36,367 nt of DNA from Streptosporangiaceae bacterium (lineage in GTDB: Bacteria > Actinomycetota > Actinomycetes > Streptosporangiales > Streptosporangiaceae): NCBI GenBank assembly GCA_019245115.1, contig JAFARZ010000405.1, forward strand, positions 1-36,367. Direction: 5' to 3'. Position numbers and translations under genes: made by a program. The notes beneath the pieces were generated by a model that was not told where the DNA came from, made no database searches, and was given only the letters and a program-made list of their open reading frames with translations. Below, piece by piece: positions 15,540 to 23,772 of the stretch (the first letter of the stretch is position 1; the number at the start of each line of letters is the position of its first letter).

Positions 15540-16730
15540 TTGGTTGACAGGGACGTGGTCGTCATCGGGGGATGCGGGCACGTGGGCCTGCCGCTCGCCC
15601 TCGCGTTCGCCGACAGGGGCGCCAACGTGGGAATTTACGACGTCAGCGAGACGGCGGTGGCCGCGGTCAACGGGGGCACGATGCCGTTCGCCGAGGCCGG
15701 CGCCGAGGACATGCTGGCCAGCGTTCTCGCAGCGGGACGCCTGCACGCTTCCACCGACCCGGCTATCGTCGGGACGGCCGAGCACGTGGTGGTGGTCATC
15801 GGCACGCCGGTGGACGAGCACCTCAACCCCGACCAGAACGCGATCCCCAAGGCGCTGGGCGGATGCGCCGGCCACTTCAGGGACGGTCAGATCCTGATCC
15901 TGCGCAGCACCGTGTTCCCGGGCGTGACCGCGCTGGTGGAGAAGATGGTGGCCGGGCTGGGACTCCAGATCGACGTGGCGTTCTGCCCGGAGCGCATCGC
16001 CGAGGGCAAGGCGATGACCGAGCTGTTCGAGTTGCCGCAGATCGTTTCCTCCCGCACCGCGCGGGGGACCGAGCGCGCCAAGGCCTTGTTCGCCAGGCTC
16101 ACCAGCCAGCTTGTGGTGATGTCGCCGGAGGAAGCCGAGCTGGCCAAGCTGTTCACCAACGTGTGGCGGTATATCAAGTTCGCAACGGCCAATCAGCTCT
16201 ACATGATGGCCAACGAGCGTGGCCTGGACTTCGAGCGGATCCGGCAGGGACTGGCCCAGGATTACCCGCGAGCGGCGGACATGCCGGCCGCCGGGTTCGC
16301 GGCCGGCCCGTGCCTGTTCAAGGACACCATGCAGCTCGCCGCGTTCAACAACAACAATTTCCCGCTCGGGCACAGCGCGATGGCGGTCAACGAGGGCATG
16401 CCGCTGTACGTGGTGAGCCGGCTCGAGCAGAAGTTCGACCTCTCGTCGATGACGGTGGGCATTCTTGGCATGGCCTTCAAGGGCGGCTCGGACGACATCA
16501 GGTCCAGCCTGTCCTACAAGCTCAAGCGGATCCTGAGGTTCAAGGCCGGCGACGTGCTGTGCACCGATCCCTACGTCACCACTGACTCCGACCTCGTGCC
16601 GTTGGATGAGGTGCTCGCCCGCGCTGACCTGCTGGTGGTCGGGGCGCCCCATCCTGAGTACAGGAGCATCGAAACCGATAAGCCTGTCGCGGACATATGG
16701 AACGTCTTCGGCAACGGCGTGCTGATATGA
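15540..16730 (+). CDS. Nucleotide-sugar dehydrogenase (UDP-ManNAc/UDP-GlcNAc 6-dehydrogenase type)
   Basis: The 396-residue protein oxidises a UDP-sugar to its uronic acid with NAD. The Rossmann motif is VVVIGGCGHVGLPLALAFAD at about 6-25. The central domain carries FCPERIAEGKA and AELAKLFTNVWRYIKFATAN. The catalytic cysteine lies in AGPCLFKD; this GPCLxKD form is the WecC-like form, unlike the FPKD form of UDP-glucose dehydrogenases. The C-terminal domain has GMAFKGGSDDIRSS. I chose TTG 15540 because a GGAGG site lies six bases upstream. The next gene overlaps its stop by 4 bp (ATGA), so the two are translationally coupled. It is the first of the sugar-precursor genes of the region. Confidence 0.9.
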   Translation: MVDRDVVVIGGCGHVGLPLALAFADRGANVGIYDVSETAVAAVNGGTMPFAEAGAEDMLASVLAAGRLHASTDPAIVGTAEHVVVVIGTPVDEHLNPDQNAIPKALGGCAGHFRDGQILILRSTVFPGVTALVEKMVAGLGLQIDVAFCPERIAEGKAMTELFELPQIVSSRTARGTERAKALFARLTSQLVVMSPEEAELAKLFTNVWRYIKFATANQLYMMANERGLDFERIRQGLAQDYPRAADMPAAGFAAGPCLFKDTMQLAAFNNNNFPLGHSAMAVNEGMPLYVVSRLEQKFDLSSMTVGILGMAFKGGSDDIRSSLSYKLKRILRFKAGDVLCTDPYVTTDSDLVPLDEVLARADLLVVGAPHPEYRSIETDKPVADIWNVFGNGVLI

Positions 16731-17509
16731 CTCATTCTGGTGACGGCCCGCGGGTCTCGGTGGTAGTGCCTGCCTACAACGAGGGCGAGCACGTGGTAGC
16801 CGTTCTGGACCGGCTGTTCGAGTCGGTGAAGCTGCCCTGTGAGGTGCTGCTGGTCGTCGACTCGCCGGATGACACGACGGTTCCCGTCGCCGAGGAGTAC
16901 GCGAACAAGGAGCCACGGCTGAAGACGCTGGTGAACACCTATGGTCGCGGCCCGGCGAACGCGATCCGGTTCGGCATCGACAACGCGACGGCCGCGGTGG
17001 CGGTGGTGACCATGGCGGACGGCTGTGACGACGCGCGTCAGATCGACGAGCTGGTGAGGCTCGTCGAACGCGGCGTGGCGGTGGCCGCCGCGTCCCGGTA
17101 CATGCCTGGCGGCCAGCAGGTTGGCGGCCCGATGCTGAAGGGCACCCTGTCGAAGCTGGCCGGCCGTTCCCTTCGTATGCTGGCCCACGTCGGAACCAGG
17201 GACGCGACGAACTCGTTCAAGGCCTACTCGACGGAGTTCGTCCGTGAGGTCGGCATCGAATCCCGCGACGGGTTCGAGATCGGCATCGAGCTCACGGCGA
17301 AGGCGAAGCGTCTGCGACGGCCGGTAGCGGAGATTCCCACGATCTGGCTGGACCGCCAGGCGGGGGTGTCGAACTTCAAGGTAGCCAAGTGGGTGCCGAG
17401 CTACCTGCGGTGGTACCGGTTCGCGTTCGGTCCGGCGCTGACGCCGGAGCAGGTCCGGGGGAAAACCCGCGGTAATAGTCCAGATAATGGCGAACGGCAG
17501 GAGAGCTAA
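16727..17509 (+). CDS. Family 2 glycosyltransferase, polyprenyl-phosphate sugar synthase type
   Basis: The 260-residue protein is a GT-A fold enzyme of the dolichol-phosphate mannose synthase group. It has VSVVVPAYNEGEHV at about 10-23, DSPDD at 45-49, GRGPANAIRFGID at about 73-85 and the metal-site segment MADGCDD at about 96-102. It has no membrane helices, like the catalytic-only members of the group. The start overlaps the previous stop as ATGA. It probably moves a sugar from a nucleotide donor to polyprenyl phosphate, giving the lipid-linked donor that GT-C enzymes use outside the membrane. The epimerase/dehydratase gene follows after 5 bp. Donor sugar unknown. Confidence 0.87.
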   Translation: MTHSGDGPRVSVVVPAYNEGEHVVAVLDRLFESVKLPCEVLLVVDSPDDTTVPVAEEYANKEPRLKTLVNTYGRGPANAIRFGIDNATAAVAVVTMADGCDDARQIDELVRLVERGVAVAAASRYMPGGQQVGGPMLKGTLSKLAGRSLRMLAHVGTRDATNSFKAYSTEFVREVGIESRDGFEIGIELTAKAKRLRRPVAEIPTIWLDRQAGVSNFKVAKWVPSYLRWYRFAFGPALTPEQVRGKTRGNSPDNGERQES

Positions 17510-17514
17510 TTCTT

Positions 17515-18540
17515 ATGGAGCAGGTTCTGGTCAGCGGTTCCGCTGGCTTTATCGGCGGTTACGTCGTGGAAGAGCTGCTGAGCCGTGGTTATGCGGTCGT
17601 GGGAGTGGACAACTTCTCCAAATACGGAAAAGTCAAGAAGTCCTATGACGACCACCCGAATTACCGGCTCGTCGAAGGCGACGCCTGCGACACCGAGCTG
17701 ATGACGCGACTGCTGGACGACTGCGATCACTTCATCGCGGGCGCCGCGATGATCGGTGGCATCTCCTACTTCCACACCTACGCCTACGATCTGCTCGCGA
17801 CCAACGAGCGCATCATCGCGTCGTCCTGCGACGCGGCGATCAAGGCGGTACAGAACGGCAGGCTGAAGAAGGTAACCTACCTGTCTTCCTCGATGGTCTT
17901 CGAGAGCGCCACCGAGTGGCCCTCGTACGAAGGTCAGCAGCGCGAGTGCCCGCCCCCGCTGTCCTCGTACGGGTTCCAGAAGCTGGCCGTGGAGTACTTC
18001 GCGGTCGCCGCGTGGGACCAGTACCAGCTGCCTTACACGATCGTGCGCCCATTCAACTGCGTCGGCATCGGCGAGAGCCGCGCCCTGGGCGACGAGGAGA
18101 TCCTGTCCGGCAATGTGCGCCTGGCGATGAGCCACGTCGTTCCCGACCTGGTGCAGAAGGTTCTCAAGGGGCAGGACCCGCTGCATATCCTCGGCTCCGG
18201 CGACCAGGTCCGGCACTACACCTACGGCGGTGACCTGGCCAAGGGCGTGGTGACGGCCATGGAGCACCCGGACGCGCGGAATGAGGACTTCAACCTGTCC
18301 ACCGCGCAGAGCACCACGGTCACGGAACTCGCCGAGGCCATCTGGCGCAAGATCAAGGGCCCGGGCGTGCCGCTGCGGCTGGCCCATGACGACCCGTTCG
18401 AGTACGACGTGCAAAAGCGCGTCCCGGCCACCGAGAAGGCCAAGCGCGTGCTCGGCTTCGAGTCCACCACCAGCCTGGACGAGATGCTGGACGAGGTCAT
18501 CCCGTGGATCGACCAGGCCATCAAGGCCGGCACGATTTAA
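17515..18540 (+). CDS. NAD-dependent epimerase/dehydratase (extended SDR)
   Basis: The 341-residue protein has the extended short-chain dehydrogenase fold. The NAD motif GSAGFIG is at 8-14, the active-site Tyr152 and Lys156 are in YGFQK, and the catalytic Ser lies in YLSSSMVF. The C-terminal substrate part includes GSGDQVRHYTYGGDLAKG. It resembles UDP-glucose/GlcNAc 4-epimerases and dehydratases; the exact substrate cannot be told. It lies 5 bp after the GT2 gene, so it is in the same operon and probably supplies or modifies the sugar nucleotide. Confidence 0.9.
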   Translation: MEQVLVSGSAGFIGGYVVEELLSRGYAVVGVDNFSKYGKVKKSYDDHPNYRLVEGDACDTELMTRLLDDCDHFIAGAAMIGGISYFHTYAYDLLATNERIIASSCDAAIKAVQNGRLKKVTYLSSSMVFESATEWPSYEGQQRECPPPLSSYGFQKLAVEYFAVAAWDQYQLPYTIVRPFNCVGIGESRALGDEEILSGNVRLAMSHVVPDLVQKVLKGQDPLHILGSGDQVRHYTYGGDLAKGVVTAMEHPDARNEDFNLSTAQSTTVTELAEAIWRKIKGPGVPLRLAHDDPFEYDVQKRVPATEKAKRVLGFESTTSLDEMLDEVIPWIDQAIKAGTI

Positions 18541-18551
18541 GTTCAGCTCCT

Positions 18552-20086
18552 GTGCGCCGGGGCCGCCGACCGACCTGGGTCTGGGCGGCCCCGTTCGCCG
18601 CGTTGTTCGCGCTGCTGTGCGTGCGCAACCGGTTCCTGTTCACGCAGAAGCTGTACGAGCAGGGTGACGGTGGCGCGAACTCGATCCTGATCGCGCAGGC
18701 CAAGCGCTTCACCCTGCTCGTGGGGAACTACTCCCGTGAGGGGTTCCACCATCCCGGGCCGGCGTACATGTACGTCCAGGCGGCGGGGGAGTGGCTGCTC
18801 CGGGACGTCCTGCACGCGGTGCCCACCGCGTGGAACGCGCACATGCTCGCCGTGTTCGCGCTGAACTGCGCGTTCGTGGCGATGGCCGTCATGGTGGTGT
18901 ACGGCTGGACGCGGTCGCCGGCGGCGGCCGGGACCTGCTCCGCCGTCGTCGTGGCGTTCATCATCTGGTATCCGTGGATCGCGAATTCCGACTGGATGCC
19001 GAACATGTACGTGCTCCCGTACGTGGCGTTCGTGATCGCGGCCGCTTCGGTAGCGGCGGGAGCGGCGCGCGACGTGTGGATAGTCGCACTATCCGGCTGG
19101 CTGCTGATCCACGGCCACGCGTGTTTCCTGCTGTTCGTGCCGGTGATCACGATCGCGGCGGTCGCGATCGTGATGTGGCGCTTCGGCTGGCGGGCCTGTC
19201 TGACCCGGTTCCGCGACCACCTCTGGGTCCCCGCCACGGTGATCAGCGCGGTGTTCCTGCTGCCGATCGTCGTCAACCTGGTCCTGCACTGGCCCGGTGA
19301 CTTCGGCAAGTACGTCTCCTACGGGAAATCCGGCCGGGCGGGCGGCCACGGCCCGCGGCAGATCCTGGACTACCTGCTCTGGTTCTGGTGGCCGCACGCC
19401 TACGCGTGGATCGTGCCCATCGCCGGCTATGCCGCCGCTCTCGCCGTCGCGGTCTGGCTCGCCTCTGGTGTGCTCCGCCGGTTCCTGCTCGCCGTGACGG
19501 TGATCAACCTGGTTTCCACCGTGGTGCTGATCGCCTATGCCGCGGTCGGCATCGACTACCTGACCGACTACTACATCGCTTACTTCTACTGGTCCGCCCC
19601 GCTGGTCACCGCGCTGGTCATCGCCGTCGGCGTGGTCAGCCGGCTGACGGTCCGGATGGCGGTCGCGCTGGCCGGCGCGGGCGCTGTCGCCGCGCTCGTG
19701 CTGCTCGCGCTGCTTCCTGGCGCACTGGCCAGTACCAACGACATCGACCCGGCCCTGCCGTCCGCCGTCGCCACGCTTGCCGCTCAGGCGCCCGGCAGGA
19801 CGATCGTGCTGCGCATCCAGCACCCGGCGTGGGTGCCGGTCACCGGTTTCCTCGTCCAGGCCGAGCGCACCGGCGTGCCGGTCTGCGTCGACGACCCCTG
19901 GTACCGGTTCCTGTTCAGCAGCCAGTTCATCTGCACTCCGGCCCAGGCCGCGTCGGGCGTGCCGTACTGGTTCTACGACCCCGCGCCTGCGCCCGGTGCG
20001 CACGTGCTGCTCCGCTTCGGCGGCGTCGCGGTGGTAAAAGCATTATTTTCCGCGAACGGCTGTGGGTCGACTTGCCGGGACCGTGA
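18552..20086 (+). CDS. Multi-spanning GT-C-like membrane protein, frameshifted at its 3' end
   Basis: The protein has about eleven hydrophobic helices. Its first loop (EQGDGGANSILIAQA, then GNYSREGFHHPGPAYMYV) is acidic and aromatic, as in GT-C transferases. A C-terminal soluble part follows (about residues 410-500). I chose GTG 18552, 12 bp after the epimerase stop. In the sequence as given the frame does not stop where the protein should end: it runs on for ~900 bp, out of frame, across the next gene to 20996. One extra T in the TTTT run at 20046-20049 would give an end of FFRERLWVDLPGP with a stop at 20084-20086. This is either a real stop-loss mutation or a homopolymer error. It completes the WecC/GT2/epimerase operon. 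Confidence 0.7.
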
Positions 20087-20113
20087 ATTCCCGCGATGGC
20101 ATGCGTGTCCCGG

Positions 20114-20119
20114 TATCCT
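20114..20119 (+). promoter_or_regulatory. -10 box (TATCCT) for family M gene 2
   Basis: TATCCT (TANNNT) ends 8 nt before the GTG at 20128, the same spacing type as at pafA, helY and family M gene 1. It supports choosing GTG 20128 over earlier in-frame starts. No clear -35. Confidence 0.45.
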
Positions 20120-20127
20120 TGGCCGCT

Positions 20128-21786
20128 GTGACGACCCGCGCGCCAGAGCTAGCGTCTTCGTCCGCCGCCGCCGCGGCGCGCAGCGCCCGTTTCGCGTGGC
20201 GCTGGGTGCTGGCCGTGCTGGCGATCGCGGTGCTGTACTTCGTCTACTGGCGGCTGTCCTGGTCCGCGGCGGCGAACTCCGACAGCGCGGGCAATGCCCT
20301 CCAGGGCTGGGACATGCTTCACGGGAACTGGCTGCTGCACGGCTGGTGGGTCTCGGACGTGTCGTTCTACACCACCGAACTGCCGCAGTACGCGCTGCTG
20401 GAGTTCTTCGGCGGCTTCGGCACGTGGGTCGTGCACGGGGCCGCCGCGATGAGCTACACGCTGATCGTCGTGCTGGTCGCGCTGGTGGCGATGGGCCGTG
20501 GCGGCGCCGAGCCCGCTTCCGTGCGCTGGCCCCGGGCGCCGCGGCCGAAGGCCCAGGCCAGTTCAGCGCTGCTGGCCGCCGGGATCGCCATGGCGCCGCA
20601 GGCGACCGGCGCGCTGATCCTCCTGCTCGGGCCCGATCACACCGGCACCGTGGTGCCGGTGCTGCTGACCTGGCTGGTGATAGACCGCGTCCGCCCGGAC
20701 ATGCAAGGTGCCCGCTGGTTCATGCCGGTGCTGGTGTGCGTCATGCTGACCTGGATCATGGTGGCCGATTCGGTCGTGCTGTTCACCGGTATCGCGCCGC
20801 TGATCGTGGCCGCCATCGTGCGCGCCTTCCGCCGCGACGCCGGCGCGCGGCGATGGTACGAGCTGTCCCTGGCCGGCGCCGCCGTGGTCGCGGCCGGGCT
20901 GGGCACGCTGCTACCCAAGCTGATCACGCGGCTGGGCGGCTACCAGGTCTGGCACTTCCAGACTCACACGATGCCGCTTTCCAAGCTGCCCCATGACCTG
21001 TGGGACACCGTCCAGGCCATCCTCGAGCTGTTCGGCGCGAACATCTTCGGCGGGCAGGCCGGTCCCGGGATCGAGACGGTCCTGTGCGTGGTCCGCTTCG
21101 CCGGGGTGCTGCTGGCCGTCGCGGCCTTCGTGATCGCGCTGGCCCGGTTCTTCCGCGAGGAGAGCATCCTGGTGCCGGGGCTGGCCATGGCGATCCTCGC
21201 CGATCTGGGCGCCTACCTGGTCAGCATCCACTCGAGTAACCTCGGCAGCATCCGGGAGATCGTCGCTGTCATGCCCTTCGGCGCGGTCCTGGCCGGCCGG
21301 CTGCTCGCCGCGCCGCTGCTCCGGGCCTGGTCCGGTTCTCGCAGACGCTGGCTCGCTCCAGTAGCGGCGGTGGTCCTGGCCGGCTATCTGGGCGGCTTGG
21401 TCTACGACGCCACCCGGCCCGCGATCCCGTCGGCCAACCAGGACGTGGCCGACTGGCTGGCCGGCCACGGCCTGACCAGCGGGCTCGCACCGTACTGGCA
21501 GTCCAGCAGCATCACGCTGGATACCGGCGGCCGCGTCACGGTCAACGGCATAGTCCCCGCTCACGGCGGCCTCGGCCCGTACTACTGGGAGGTGAACACC
21601 ACCCAGTACGCCCCGGCCCGCCACTACGCGAACTTCGTCATCACCGACGGCCCGGCATCCGTAGTGCCCATCGGCGGCCTGGCGCAATTCGCCAGGCAGG
21701 CCTTCGGCCCGCCCGCCCACGTCTACCACACCGGCGGCTACACCATAGAAGTCTGGAACAAAAACCTCCTCCGCTTCCTCCGCTAA
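20128..21786 (+). CDS. Family M polytopic membrane protein 2 (GT-C-like)
   Basis: The 552-residue protein is the second of the five paralogues. First loop: NSDSAGNALQGWDMLHG and SDVSFYTTELPQYALLE. Middle blocks: AAGIAMAPQ, GPDHTGTVVPVLLTWLVIDR and TWIMVADSVVLFTGIAPL. Near the last helix: REIVAVMPFGAVLAGRLL. C-terminus: GLAPYWQSSSITLDTGGRVTV and GGYTIEVWNKNLL. There are about ten membrane helices. It lacks the Pro-rich insertion of copy 1. It lies just after the GT-C-like gene and may belong to that transcription unit or have its own promoter. The exact start is uncertain between 20062 and 20128. Confidence 0.82.
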   Translation: MTTRAPELASSSAAAAARSARFAWRWVLAVLAIAVLYFVYWRLSWSAAANSDSAGNALQGWDMLHGNWLLHGWWVSDVSFYTTELPQYALLEFFGGFGTWVVHGAAAMSYTLIVVLVALVAMGRGGAEPASVRWPRAPRPKAQASSALLAAGIAMAPQATGALILLLGPDHTGTVVPVLLTWLVIDRVRPDMQGARWFMPVLVCVMLTWIMVADSVVLFTGIAPLIVAAIVRAFRRDAGARRWYELSLAGAAVVAAGLGTLLPKLITRLGGYQVWHFQTHTMPLSKLPHDLWDTVQAILELFGANIFGGQAGPGIETVLCVVRFAGVLLAVAAFVIALARFFREESILVPGLAMAILADLGAYLVSIHSSNLGSIREIVAVMPFGAVLAGRLLAAPLLRAWSGSRRRWLAPVAAVVLAGYLGGLVYDATRPAIPSANQDVADWLAGHGLTSGLAPYWQSSSITLDTGGRVTVNGIVPAHGGLGPYYWEVNTTQYAPARHYANFVITDGPASVVPIGGLAQFARQAFGPPAHVYHTGGYTIEVWNKNLLRFLR

Positions 21787-21809
21787 CCCCCTGCTGCTTC
21801 CCGCCCGAT

Positions 21810-21881
21810 CCCGCTCCACCCGCTCCGCCCGTCCCGCCCGTCCCGCCCGCTCCGCCGCTCCGCTCCGCTCCGCTCCGCCGC
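21810..21881 (+). repeat. CCGCTCC/CCGTCC pyrimidine-rich simple repeat
   Basis: Imperfect copies of CCGCTCC and CCGTCCCGC, ending in several CGCTC units, follow the family M gene 2 stop. The other strand is a G-rich purine tract that could form G-quadruplex-like structure. No gene is present. Confidence 0.6.
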
Positions 21882-21935
21882 CGCGCCCGACATTTCACCA
21901 TTCGTCCGAAGTTGTGACGTCTGCGGAGCGGGTCG

Positions 21936-22027
21936 ACGTGGAGGATTGGAGCCTTCTGGAAGAAAGGGCGCCGGTTTCCGGCGCCTTTTTCTCCACGGGG
22001 CCCCAAATATCCACAAGGATTGTCGGC
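21936..22027 (+). repeat. Dispersed intergenic hairpin element, copy B
   Basis: The core is a perfect stem GGCGCCGG-ttt-CCGGCGCC followed by TTTTT and preceded by AAAG, which makes it a textbook-looking intrinsic terminator. It aligns with copy A at 6099-6186; the loop is changed from GAAAG to GTTTC while pairing is kept. It lies between convergent genes. Inverted and direct short ATGTCGGGC repeats sit at 21885 and 22139. I see no coding gene between 21787 and 22351. Confidence 0.75.
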
Positions 22028-22216
22028 CACACCGGACGTAACGGGACGAAGCGGACGCATCCCGGCGCGCCGCAACGCGCGCCACGCTCGCGATGCGGCC
22101 ACGGCCAAGGTGCCGCCAAGTGGCGGCCACGCCCAAATCCGGAAATGTCGGGCGCGGACTACGCAGTGCGGCCGGAAGGGCATCGCGCGGGACGGGGCGG
22201 CGCGTTGCGGGGGCGC

Positions 22217-22301
22217 ATGGATGGCGCCGTTGATGTCGCTCGGGTGGGTGCGGACGCTGGTTCGACGCGATGGATGGCGCCGTTGATGTCGCTCAGGTGG
22301 G
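22217..22301 (+). repeat. 32-bp direct repeat pair
   Basis: Two near-identical 32-bp segments (22217-22248 and 22270-22301, one mismatch) begin atggatggcgccgttgatg. They are 53 bp apart, just past the 3' end of the minus-strand membrane gene. No reading frame of interest crosses them. Confidence 0.72.
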
Positions 22302-22351
22302 CGCACACCTCGGCGCGCACCCCGGCGCACACCCGGGCCCAAGAGCGGCGG

Positions 22352-23596
22352 TCAGATGTAGAGGATGCGGCGGCGGGTTACCACGGCTAGGACGGGGAGG
22401 GCGATTGCCGCTATCGCCGCCAGGCGGTAGGTGTTCAGGTACCGCTTCGGCGTGGCGAACAGCAGGATCAGGGCGAGCAGGTAGGGCTCGATCAGCGACC
22501 GGCCATCGCCGAACGTGCTGCTCCATATCTGGCCGGACAGCAAGGCGATTTCCAGCACGAAGAAGACGAAGGCGATCCGTTCATGGACCGGCGCCTCCGT
22601 CACCACGATCACCAGCAGCCCGGCCACGATGAACAGCGCGAGCGTCACGTATTCCAGCAGAACGATGTCGTACGGCCCGAGGTGGCTCGTGTTGATGTTG
22701 TGGACAGCCACGCGCAGTCCGTCGATCATCGCGGTGAACGGGGTGGCCAGGTTCCGGCTGTTGTCGGTCAGGACCGGGAACTCGCCCTTCAGGGCGAACC
22801 GCGCCGCGAGTTCGACGATGCCGTAGGCAACCGCGGGCGTCAGCCAGGCCAGATCCGGCCGCCCGGGCCGCACGCGTCCCCGGAGGATCCCGTACAGCCG
22901 CACCAGGGCGATCGCCGCCGGAGCGAACAGGATGGTCTCCCTGGTAATGGCGCCGAAGGCGAACGCCAGGGCGCTCCACCCCCAGCGACCGCGCCGGTAG
23001 GCGAGCAGTCCGGCCAGCATGCAGGCCTCGGCCAGCGGCTCCGCGGTGTCCCGGCCGATGCTGATCGCCAGGCCGAAGTACGCGGCGAACAGCAGGCCCC
23101 ACAGCGCATGGCGGCCCGATTCACGCGCGAACATCCCGCCCAGCACCGCCATCGCGGCCACGCAGACCAGGTTGACCGCGATCAGCGAGGCCGGCACCAG
23201 GTCGTGCTGGCCGAACGAGCCGAGCCAGGAGACCAGGGGATACCCGATCCTGGTGTACCGGTACGACTGGTCCATCGTGATGCCGTACGCGGTCTTGCTC
23301 CAGTTGAACGGGTTCAGCGCCAGCCGGTAGTAGAACTGCCCGTCGTAGCCGGCGGCGCCGTGGTCGGAGATCATCACGCTCGGCGGCAGCTGGTGCGAAA
23401 CGGTGTACTTCGTGCCCAGCGCGATGAACCTGCTCAGATGCCCGGCTCCCCACACCTGCCAGCGAGCGAGCACGTAACCGAGCCAGCCGAGAAAGGCGGC
23501 GGCGCCGGGGACAGCGGGGTGGTTGAGGCGGGACAACAGCGATGGGGTACGTTGCCGCAGGGACTCAGGCGCGCCGGGCGTCGAAGTTAGTTGCAA
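22352..23596 (-). CDS. Polytopic membrane protein, intact paralogue of the broken gene at 14090
   Basis: The 414-residue protein has about nine to ten membrane helices. Early conserved blocks are ARWQVWGAGHLSRFIALG, AAGYDGQFYYRLALNP, AYGITMDQSYRYTRIGYP and GRHALWGLLFAAYFGLAISIGRD. Acid-rich loops of this kind near the first helices suggest a membrane glycosyltransferase, but no family name can be given with certainty. I chose TTG 23596 because GGAGG lies seven bases upstream; the longer frame to 23779 would overlap the next gene's start. The gene is divergent from family M gene 3 and has repeats downstream. It is the only complete copy of this second membrane family in the window. Confidence 0.82.
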   Translation of the reverse strand: MQLTSTPGAPESLRQRTPSLLSRLNHPAVPGAAAFLGWLGYVLARWQVWGAGHLSRFIALGTKYTVSHQLPPSVMISDHGAAGYDGQFYYRLALNPFNWSKTAYGITMDQSYRYTRIGYPLVSWLGSFGQHDLVPASLIAVNLVCVAAMAVLGGMFARESGRHALWGLLFAAYFGLAISIGRDTAEPLAEACMLAGLLAYRRGRWGWSALAFAFGAITRETILFAPAAIALVRLYGILRGRVRPGRPDLAWLTPAVAYGIVELAARFALKGEFPVLTDNSRNLATPFTAMIDGLRVAVHNINTSHLGPYDIVLLEYVTLALFIVAGLLVIVVTEAPVHERIAFVFFVLEIALLSGQIWSSTFGDGRSLIEPYLLALILLFATPKRYLNTYRLAAIAAIALPVLAVVTRRRILYI

Positions 23597-23772
23597 CCGC
23601 GGGCCTCCACCATCGCGTGATGTCCAGGGGTCAGGTGTCGGCCGATGAGCCAATCCTGAGAAATTCAACAGAATCTTGCTGGGGCGCAGCCTTACCGATT
23701 CGCAAAGCTTACGCTGCGATCGACCGCGCCCCTGTAAGGCTACGCTTTGACAGGCCCGGATGAGCAAAGGAC

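Noticed and set aside
15420..16916. Long minus-strand frames opposite the sugar dehydrogenase, family M gene 4 and pafA
   Set aside because: High GC content leaves antisense frames open; they have no family features and no ribosome-binding sites, while the plus-strand genes are clear.
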